From DYEP01 sp040755615 (GTDB lineage Bacteria > Bacillota > Sulfobacillia > DUSP01 > DYEP01), in the NCBI GenBank assembly GCA_040755615.1, contig JBFMAL010000034.1:1-27905 (forward strand): a DNA stretch of 27,905 bases. The letters are read 5' to 3'. Below, one piece after another: positions 1 through 5,526 of the stretch. Both the position numbers and the translations under genes were made by a program. Below the pieces are notes generated by a model. It was given only the letters and a program-made list of their open reading frames with translations, was not told the origin of the DNA and did no database searches. How positions within the stretch are numbered: the first letter of the stretch is position 1; every line of letters begins with the position of its first letter.

Positions 1-135
1 GGTCAAGGCATGCGAAACCCCATGTTCCCCTTGGCAATACGGCAGGACCGTCTTGCGCCTGGCGGCTCTATCGTCTGGAAGAAAACCTATTCCCGACGCA
101 CCGCCTCAGAACGCTGCTTCAAACGCGTAAAGGTT
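1..135 (+). pseudogene. DDE transposase, C-terminal remnant (cut by window edge)
   Basis: The frame is open from the first base and reads a stretch with W-K-K-T-Y-S-R-R-T-A-S-E-R-C-F-K-R-V-K. This resembles the segment around the last catalytic glutamate of IS1182/IS4-like DDE transposases, where a 'GS..WKKTY..RT..ER..KR.K' pattern is followed by 'DY.LE.ARVR'. After the VKV at about 135 the expected DYxLExARVR continuation is absent, although the frame stays open to 531 with low-complexity, Ser/Pro-rich residues. I therefore read the gene as truncated or rearranged at about 135 and treat the rest of the open frame as non-coding. The N-terminus lies outside the window. The family is assigned from motif memory only; other DDE families with a similar C-terminal signature are possible. 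Confidence 0.5.
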
Positions 136-519
136 GCAGCACAACCCAACAGTACACCTTCTAAAAGCTCATCTGATGAGCCTGGTTCCAGGTGCACACT
201 CCTTCATGAGCCTCGGTTCCTGACGACCTACAGGGTCAGCATGACTTCTCAATCACTTACTTCGGCTCTATTCCCACGTCTTCCCACGGAGTTTCTGCGT
301 GTTTCCGAGAGCAGTCCGAATATCTTAACCTGCACCCCCAGATCCAGCAAGCACTCAACTTTTGATCTAACAGGACTGTGCCGTCCCCGGGTGCAGGGCC
401 GCAGGGGCGTTGCACCCCAAGCCTTGAGAGCCCGCCTGATGACTCCTGGGAAAAGCGCCGCGTTCCGAGAACCGGCCCAGGGCGGTTCGGGCGGGACCGG
501 ATGCTGTCTCAGGACAATA
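136..519. other. Non-coding region after the transposase remnant
   Basis: I find no convincing gene here. The plus frame stays open to 531, but its predicted protein is Ser/Arg/Pro-rich without recognisable motifs. Visible structure includes two similar 15-16 base stretches (both containing GAGCCT then GGTTCC) near 177 and 207, a hairpin-capable GGGTGCA...TGCACCC pair near 390-418, and the GC-rich inverted repeat listed separately. The region may be the decayed flank of the insertion element. Confidence 0.4.
424..511. repeat. GC-rich imperfect inverted repeat
   Basis: The arms around 425-436 (TGAGAGCCCGCC) and 490-511 (GGCGGG ... GCTGTCTCA) are complementary apart from a bulge. Nested inside is a second stem, GAACCG at 469-474 with CGGTTC at 483-488. 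The element lies just upstream of the marR promoter. It could be a MITE-like repeat, the transcription end of the element on the left, or a structured RNA. No T-tract follows on the plus strand, so a plain intrinsic terminator is not the best reading. Confidence 0.4.
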
Positions 520-566
520 GTTTACAAGTAAACCATCAGGGAGTATTATATAGTTAACGTGTTAAC
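520..566. promoter_or_regulatory. Two palindromic operators for autoregulation
   Basis: GTTTACAAGTAAAC (520-533) is a perfect palindrome covering the -35 box. GTTAACGTGTTAAC (553-566) is a near-perfect palindrome just after the -10 box, over the predicted start. Their centres are 33 bp apart, about three helical turns. MarR dimers typically bind 14-20 bp palindromes over their own promoter, so binding by the product of the next gene is the natural inference. Confidence 0.6.
521..549 (+). promoter_or_regulatory. Promoter of the marR-kinase-CDF operon
   Basis: A -35 box TTTACA (521-526) and a -10 box TATTAT (544-549) are separated by 17 bp, giving a start near 556 and a leader of about 30 nt before the marR ATG. 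Confidence 0.7.
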
Positions 567-586
567 CAAAAGGGGCTTGGCGCGCC

Positions 587-1021
587 ATGTCCGGTATCAG
601 GGATATTTGGCCATATGCTCACAATATCATCCGTTCGTCCAGGCAGATGATAAATGATGGGTTGAAGCCTCTCGGTCTTTGCAGCGCTGAGGGAAACATC
701 TTGCTTCATCTGTTCGCGCAAGATCACGGGGTTAGGCAGGAGCATATCGTGGAGCAGCTTGACGTGAGTAAGCCTGCGGTATCCCGGGCGCTTGAGTCTC
801 TGGAAGCGAAGGGTTACGTCACTCGGCACAAGGACGCCTCCGACAGGCGGGCGAGCCGGGTTTTGCTCACTCCACGCGCCCAGGAGATCAGGTCTTACGT
901 AGAATCGGTATACAATCACGTGTACGAGGTCGCAGCGCAGGGAGTATCTCCGGACGAAGTCAGGTTCTTCATCGACCTCTTCTCCCGGGTCTCAGACAAC
1001 TTCTCCAGGGCCCGGTCTTAA
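587..1021 (+). CDS. MarR-family transcriptional regulator
   Basis: This 144-residue protein has the length and layout of MarR repressors: an N-terminal dimerisation helix, a winged helix-turn-helix in the middle (QEHIVEQLDVSKPAVSRALESL, then 'EAKGYVTR') and a wing with the family signature D-x-R-(R/A)-S at 'DASDRRASRVLLT', followed by a C-terminal dimerisation helix. The ATG follows AGGGG with 11 bp spacing. It is the first gene of an operon with the kinase-like and CDF-like membrane proteins and sits behind two palindromes, so it probably represses its own operon in response to a small ligand. The ligand cannot be read from sequence; a lipid-like or phenolic compound would suit the neighbours but is a guess. 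Confidence 0.9.
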   Translation: MSGIRDIWPYAHNIIRSSRQMINDGLKPLGLCSAEGNILLHLFAQDHGVRQEHIVEQLDVSKPAVSRALESLEAKGYVTRHKDASDRRASRVLLTPRAQEIRSYVESVYNHVYEVAAQGVSPDEVRFFIDLFSRVSDNFSRARS

Positions 1022-1047
1022 GCAGAAAGCCGAAGGGAGCAAGGGTA

Positions 1048-1782
1048 ATGCTACTGCAAGACCTCATTGGAGCTGCGGTGCTAGTCGCATATTACCTCGT
1101 GTTTTTGTTCCTCGTGCCGAGCCTTTTGAAGGGACTTCTGCGTGTGCCGGGAGAACTGGTCCGGAAAATCCAGCACATCGCTTACTGTCTGTCCGTGTTT
1201 GTGCTGCTCGAGATGTTCAGTGCCTGGTATCAGGCCATTGCGGCCATCTTTCTGCTGGTTTTGGTCGCTTACCCCGCTCTCTGGCTCATGGAGAAACGTG
1301 CATGGTACGGGAGAGCTCTGACAGACAGGGCGGCAAAGGGGGGCGAGCTCCGAAAGCAGCTCCTGTACGCAGAGATTTCGTTTGCAGTCCTGATATTCGT
1401 CTTCTGGGGGCTGCTCGGACCCGGCTGGCGATATGTGGTGGCAGTGGCGGCCATGGCGCTGGGTTCGGGCGATGCCGCTGCGGCGCTTGTTGGAAAGGCC
1501 TTTGGCCGGCACCGCATTCTTCATTACATGATCGAGAAAGGAAAAACCTGCGAGGGTACCGGGGCCATGGTGGCATTCGCCGGCCTTGGCATATTCCTCA
1601 CCCTTCTGGTCTATGCGCGCAAGCTATGGTATCTGAGTCTGATGGTATCCATCATCGTGGCTCCGGTGTGCGGGATCGTCGAGCTGTTCTCTCGGCGGGG
1701 CATTGACACTCTCACCGTACCGGTCTCTGCAGCCTTTCTGACTTTACCCCTGGTTTATCTGTTCTCTCTTCTCGGGTGGTAA
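1048..1782 (+). CDS. Phytol/dolichol-kinase-like CTP-dependent lipid kinase
   Basis: This 244-residue polytopic membrane protein has about seven hydrophobic helices. It carries the signatures of the SEC59/DGK1/VTE5 family: R-K-I-Q-H at residues 39-43, G-S-G-D-A-A-A-A-L-V-G-K-x-F-G at 139-153 and K-T-C-E-G-T at 166-171. Members phosphorylate polyprenols, phytol or diacylglycerol using CTP at the cytoplasmic membrane. The length fits bacterial phytol-kinase-like proteins. The ATG follows AAGGGAGC. It is 26 bp downstream of marR and 1 bp upstream of the next gene, so the three are co-transcribed. The actual lipid substrate is unknown; recycling of an isoprenoid alcohol or diacylglycerol are the reasonable options. 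Confidence 0.8.
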   Translation: MLLQDLIGAAVLVAYYLVFLFLVPSLLKGLLRVPGELVRKIQHIAYCLSVFVLLEMFSAWYQAIAAIFLLVLVAYPALWLMEKRAWYGRALTDRAAKGGELRKQLLYAEISFAVLIFVFWGLLGPGWRYVVAVAAMALGSGDAAAALVGKAFGRHRILHYMIEKGKTCEGTGAMVAFAGLGIFLTLLVYARKLWYLSLMVSIIVAPVCGIVELFSRRGIDTLTVPVSAAFLTLPLVYLFSLLGW

Positions 1783-1783
1783 G

Positions 1784-2443
1784 GTGAGTACACTATCTAA
1801 GGAACAGGCAGCCAATAGAGAAAAGACTCTCCTCGCCGCTCTCCTTCTGAGCATTTGGGCGCCTTTGGCCACCGGAGTCGCGGTGGTGCTGAGCCGTTCA
1901 ATAACGCAGCTCGCCGATTTCGTCCGCCGCTCCGTGGAGCTGTTTGCGCTTTTGATCTCCTGGTGGGTCTTCCGTTATCTTGAACGAAACAAAGCGCTCG
2001 ACCCCCGGAAGAGAGCCCGTCTAGAAAAGGCAGCGGGCTTCAGTGTTGCCGGAGCGCTCTGCTGCTCCGGTGCCACCATGCTGCTACTTTCTCTTTCGCG
2101 CCTCTTTGCTTCTCGCCCCGGAGGAAACGTGTACCCCGGACTTGCCATCGCGCTGCTCGGGCTGATGACAAACGCCTGGTTCTGGAGACGCTACCAGAAG
2201 CTCATGCGGGAGCAGTACAGCTCCATCATCGACGCGCAGCGCCATCTATATTGCGCCAAAACCTTCATGGACCTCTGCGTTATCATAGCCCTGGGTGCCG
2301 TGGCGGCAAGTCCCGGGCATCCGGCAACTCGGTATGTTGATGCGGCAGGCTCCGCGGTTTTATCTGTTTACCTGCTGTGGAGCGGTATTCGGGCTGCTCA
2401 GACAGCGATAAGCGGGGCAGTTTCAGGCGAGCGACACGACTAA
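1784..2443 (+). CDS. Short CDF-like membrane protein
   Basis: This 219-residue protein has about six hydrophobic segments and resembles the membrane domain of cation diffusion facilitators. TM2 reads 'LADFVRRSVELFALLISWW', recalling the CDF A-D-x3-S-x-x-D signature, with the second acidic residue replaced by Glu. A later helix, 'HLYCAKTFMDLCVII', places a His and an Asp roughly where CDF TM5 has its metal ligands. The final segment, 'VDAAGSAVLSVYLLWSGIRAA', matches CDF TM6. The cytoplasmic C-terminal metal-binding domain is missing, so the protein is shorter than the usual ~300 residues. The GTG start lies 1 bp after the kinase stop, which implies translational coupling. Metal transport is not assured: the family fold may have been reused. 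It converges with the mutase gene, 32 bp away. Confidence 0.6.
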   Translation: MSTLSKEQAANREKTLLAALLLSIWAPLATGVAVVLSRSITQLADFVRRSVELFALLISWWVFRYLERNKALDPRKRARLEKAAGFSVAGALCCSGATMLLLSLSRLFASRPGGNVYPGLAIALLGLMTNAWFWRRYQKLMREQYSSIIDAQRHLYCAKTFMDLCVIIALGAVAASPGHPATRYVDAAGSAVLSVYLLWSGIRAAQTAISGAVSGERHD

Positions 2444-2475
2444 AGCCTACGACCGGGCAGTCCAGTTTTCGTCAC

Positions 2476-4101
2476 CTACCAGAGTTCGGCGATTCTACTG
2501 GCCTCAGTGATGGGCTTACCTGTACGCGGGTTCACAGAAACACAGGCGCCGTTTACCATCCGCGTGACCGAAAGCCCCTTGCCCGCTTTTCCTCCTTTCA
2601 GGTGTGGCGCATCCAGGATCCCGACCTCCACCGCGGCAGCCAGTGTGTCTACATCAGCAAGGGGGTCGGGAACACCGGCCCCGAGTCGCCTGATGGCATC
2701 CAGGATCGTTTCCGCTTCAGCCAGCAGCTGCGCTTTTCTCTCTTGGACTCGCGCGTCCTTCAGCATATCCGGTACATTATGTAGCGTGTTGCGTATCACA
2801 CCACGCACTATCTTGCATGACTGCATCACTTCTTCAGGGCCGGCGAGCCTCACGCCCTCGCTGTAACCTACAACATGTACGATTTGTGGCTTCAGCGCCA
2901 TGCTGAGAAAGGTGGAATACGCAAGTTGCCCCTTAGCCAGCCACAGGTCTGCCGGGAAACTGGACAGCCCCGCCCTGACTTCCCTGATCGAGGTGAACAT
3001 ATCGTCGTGCAACGATTCGATCAGCTCGATCTTGGCCGCCATCTTGCCAAGGTCGTTGATAGCCGAGGTGCCGGATGGCGTGTTGAACATGTACTGCGCG
3101 ACGTAATGTTTTACCCCCTGCTTTTTGGCGTTATATGCCGCCAGGTAGGCAGCGGCCACCGCGACCGGATCAGGCGCATCCCTGAGGCTCCAGTGATGAG
3201 CTTCATTTACTTCGACGGGAATGCCGTGCTCGGCATGCCAGCGCATGGCAGCCAGGTTTTCTGACAGGGCTTCCCTCAGTGTGCGATGGCTCCTGCCATC
3301 GAGTTCGCTGTACCAGAACAGCGGGATGGCAGCCCACGCGTTGTTGATGGTCTCATGCAGCATCTTGGCCATTCTCAGGAGGTCTCTGGTACCCGAATAG
3401 CACCGCAGGAGCGGAAAGTTGCCAGTCCGCGTCGCCGCATATATCGCCTCCAGGTGTTCACGTGACCTGATCGGGACCCCGCCTGCCCCGTCCTGAGTGG
3501 GATCCATCTCATCGGGTCTGAAGAAGCTTTCCTGTGCGTTCTGGTCAGGCCCGATACTTAAGACGTCGAGTACCCCTTCTTCTGCGATCTGCCTCGCCCC
3601 TTCGATCGTATCTTCGAGCGAAGGTAAACCAAAATGGTGGCGAAGCAGCGGGTATGGCTCCTTAAACCCTATGCGGAAGATCAGTTCCTGGGGGTAATCC
3701 TCCGCCTTTTTCAGCACGCGTTTTCCTTTTAGAAACGCGATGATCTCGTCTATGTCTTCCCTGCCGGAAAACACCGTCTCAAAGATACCGGCCCGCTTCG
3801 CCACATCAGCCACAGAGGGTGTCCCGCCGAAAATGTAGCGCCGGTCATCCAGCCCCTCCCGTCTGATCGCCTCTTTCAGGCTGGAAAAAGTGCGTTCCGC
3901 CGCTCTGGGACTCAAACGATAACCTACGGCTACCACGTCGGCATGGGTTTCACGTACAGCGCCCAGCAGCTTATCTATTGAGACCGCGGGTCCCAGAAAC
4001 ACTGTCTTGTACCCCTGTTCCTCCGCTAAAGACAGAAAATTGAGCACACCTGCCACGTGCACGCAGTCCCCTATAGCGGCTCCCACGATGGTCAGTCCCA
4101 A
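2476..4101 (-). CDS. Single-chain cobalamin mutase: B12-binding domain fused to MutE-like barrel
   Basis: The protein has 541 residues. Residues 1-125 look like a B12-binding Rossmann domain: G-D-C-V-H-V-A-G at 11-18 with H15 as candidate cobalt ligand, G-Y-R-L at 60-63 in the SxL position and F-G-G-T at 91-94. Residues ~150-541 resemble the E subunit of glutamate mutase, most clearly the C-terminus ('EAETILDAIRRLG', 'VEVGILDAPHLKGGKAGKG', 'GKPITEASRI') and a central block (FPLLRCYSGTRDLL at 229-242; HGIPVEVNEAHHW at 292-304). Glutamate mutase uses two subunits (MutS, MutE), so this is a fusion. R233 aligns with a substrate arginine of MutE, but the arginine of MutE 'INREPFG' aligns with E300 here, so another substrate is likely. 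The TTG start has GGGAG 8 bp upstream, and the gene begins 4 bp after the opine-dehydrogenase stop. The rearranged substrate is unknown. Confidence 0.72.
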   Translation of the reverse strand: MGLTIVGAAIGDCVHVAGVLNFLSLAEEQGYKTVFLGPAVSIDKLLGAVRETHADVVAVGYRLSPRAAERTFSSLKEAIRREGLDDRRYIFGGTPSVADVAKRAGIFETVFSGREDIDEIIAFLKGKRVLKKAEDYPQELIFRIGFKEPYPLLRHHFGLPSLEDTIEGARQIAEEGVLDVLSIGPDQNAQESFFRPDEMDPTQDGAGGVPIRSREHLEAIYAATRTGNFPLLRCYSGTRDLLRMAKMLHETINNAWAAIPLFWYSELDGRSHRTLREALSENLAAMRWHAEHGIPVEVNEAHHWSLRDAPDPVAVAAAYLAAYNAKKQGVKHYVAQYMFNTPSGTSAINDLGKMAAKIELIESLHDDMFTSIREVRAGLSSFPADLWLAKGQLAYSTFLSMALKPQIVHVVGYSEGVRLAGPEEVMQSCKIVRGVIRNTLHNVPDMLKDARVQERKAQLLAEAETILDAIRRLGAGVPDPLADVDTLAAAVEVGILDAPHLKGGKAGKGLSVTRMVNGACVSVNPRTGKPITEASRIAELW

Positions 4102-4105
4102 TTTC

Positions 4106-5233
4106 CTAACTCCCTTCGTATACGAGTCTGCGTATGTCAGCAGGAGACATACCAGCTATTCCTAGCTTCTCCACTGTCCTGCCGGTCTCCCAGTAGTCAG
4201 TGCCGTGCAGCGCACATCCCAGGTGTATCATGGCCCGCATGGTGGGTGTAGGTACTCCTAGCATCTGCCCGATGGAAACGATGGGAACAAGCGAGGCCGG
4301 GATGTCTTCAAAAAGGTACCTGTGCCTGAGCGTGGGAGGCGCCTTGATACCTTTGTATCCCTCGTTGTTTTGCATGGCCTCGTATAGATCCGCTCCTATT
4401 GCGCTGTACGCGGTCTCGAGCCATTCAAGCGCTGTGAGCGCGCGCACCCCCAGCGCGTGTGCCACCGCCACTCTCTCACGGTCCACGGCCTCGAGCGCCA
4501 GTGCCACGGACGGAGTTACGCCCTGCGAGTAATAGTCGAATTCCCCGTGAGTCGCCTCTATCCACCCGGCATTGAACAGCGTAATGGTGGGGTGAAACAC
4601 CGCCCCTATGTTATCCATGCTTGTCTTTAAGACGTTTTCCGCCGGGATGAACTGGGGGTATGCGTGCCTCACGGCCTTTATGACGTCATCCGTCCTCGAC
4701 GCGGGCAATGCGGCCAGCGGGACAGTGTTCTTGATACGAAAGATCCGGACCTGCGCAGGGCCTGTCCTTCGGGCGGCGTAGATGAAGGTCTGCGCTTCCG
4801 CCACCGTGACGTCGGCCGTTACCTTGCGCTCCTTTAAGACCTGCCTGAACTCAAGCGCTCCCCCCGTCCGTCCAGGATGAAGCATGAAAATCTGACCGTC
4901 TTTCACGAAGGGGGCTGCGGCTTCTGCAACGGACCCGTGAGCAGTTGCCGGTGTGACTACCATGATCAGTTTTGCCCTGTGGAGCGCCTCCTCCATATCA
5001 GAGGTCACCAGGCGGAGGGGCCCGAAACCCCTGACTTCACCATCGAGGAAGATGCCGCCCCTTACCCGGATGGTCTCCACCCGCTCGGGGGAGCGGTTAT
5101 AAAGCGTGACGGAGAAGCCCTTGTAGGCAAGGTGACCTGCCATGGCCTGGCCACCATGTCCCGCCCCGATCACTGTGATTTCCACAGCGGGTCTGATTTT
5201 TCTCCTGAGCGCCAGGTGCGGGGATGTCATCAT
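4106..5233 (-). CDS. Octopine/nopaline (opine) dehydrogenase family protein
   Basis: This NAD(P)-dependent oxidoreductase-like protein has 375 residues. The N-terminal Rossmann motif V-I-G-A-G-H-G-G-Q-A-M-A-G-H lies at about 21-34. The downstream half, with 'MDNIGAVFHPTITLFNAG', 'YYSQGVTPSVALALEAVDRER' and 'LRHRYLFEDIPASLVPI', is typical of the NAD/NADP octopine/nopaline dehydrogenase family, whose members reduce imines of an amino acid and a 2-oxo acid, or oxidise the reverse. I start at the ATG at 5233 because AAAGGAG ends 9 bp upstream; the in-frame TTG at 5242 abuts that site directly. It is the first gene of a two-gene operon with the fused B12 mutase, so both presumably act on a related amino acid or opine. 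The substrate cannot be read from sequence. Confidence 0.85.
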   Translation of the reverse strand: MMTSPHLALRRKIRPAVEITVIGAGHGGQAMAGHLAYKGFSVTLYNRSPERVETIRVRGGIFLDGEVRGFGPLRLVTSDMEEALHRAKLIMVVTPATAHGSVAEAAAPFVKDGQIFMLHPGRTGGALEFRQVLKERKVTADVTVAEAQTFIYAARRTGPAQVRIFRIKNTVPLAALPASRTDDVIKAVRHAYPQFIPAENVLKTSMDNIGAVFHPTITLFNAGWIEATHGEFDYYSQGVTPSVALALEAVDRERVAVAHALGVRALTALEWLETAYSAIGADLYEAMQNNEGYKGIKAPPTLRHRYLFEDIPASLVPIVSIGQMLGVPTPTMRAMIHLGCALHGTDYWETGRTVEKLGIAGMSPADIRRLVYEGS

Positions 5234-5330
5234 ATGGGTCAACTCCTTTCAGCTGAGATTCCCATTCATGAATTAGGCTCACGTTACCGCTATCTATTAT
5301 CTCCATGTCCGAAACAACGCATGGAATACG

Positions 5331-5391
5331 CGCAGGATACCGGATAGAAAAGGCCCAGGGAACACCTGGGTCCTGCATCCGGAAACCGGAT
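5331..5391 (-). promoter_or_regulatory. Structured leader with terminator-like hairpin
   Basis: In the ~167-nt leader of the opine-dehydrogenase operon, CCCAGG (5365-5370) and CCTGGG (5354-5359) form a hairpin followed by CCTTTTCT on the minus strand, like an intrinsic terminator. Just upstream is ATCCGG-TTT-CCGGAT (5377-5391). GCAGGA (5371-5376) can also pair with TCCTGC (5332-5337), enclosing the hairpin, and TCCGG segments can pair in alternative ways. This suggests attenuation. It does not match the cobalamin riboswitch, T-box or other leaders I know by sight. Confidence 0.4.
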
Positions 5392-5407
5392 TACCAGTAG
5401 TGGCAAG

Positions 5408-5437
5408 ATTATACCATACGTCAGGCACAAAAGGCAA
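5408..5437 (-). promoter_or_regulatory. Promoter of the opine dehydrogenase-mutase operon
   Basis: On the minus strand, TTGCCT (5432-5437), 18 bp and TATAAT (5408-5413), with an upstream TGG making an extended -10. Transcription should start near 5401. Confidence 0.7.
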
Positions 5438-5487
5438 AAACTAAAGCGAATCATAGACCGAGTTTTCTGAAAATGCCGGATGGGATC

Positions 5488-5521
5488 AAAGAGGAGGGCC
5501 CATGAGCGTGGTACCCTCCTC
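5488..5521 (-). terminator. Hairpin downstream of valS
   Basis: GAGGAGGG and CCCTCCTC (5514-5521 and 5491-5498) form an 8-bp perfect stem starting 6 bp after the valS stop. Only TTT follows, so it is a weak intrinsic terminator or an mRNA-protecting hairpin. Confidence 0.55.
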
Positions 5522-5526
5522 TCCAT

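Noticed and set aside
424..511. Group II intron domain V/VI
   Set aside because: The GAGCCGT...GAAA...ACGGTTC hairpin of domain V is absent and no intron-encoded protein is nearby.
136..531. Continuation of the plus-strand open frame from 10 to 531 as a 173-residue protein
   Set aside because: After the transposase-like first ~42 residues it is Ser/Arg/Pro-rich without motifs or domain-like hydrophobic pattern, and it crosses a strong inverted repeat and the marR -35 box.
5260..5400. Cobalamin riboswitch ahead of the B12 mutase operon
   Set aside because: I looked for the B12-box (GCCACTG-like) and the long multi-stem layout and did not find them; the leader is also too short.
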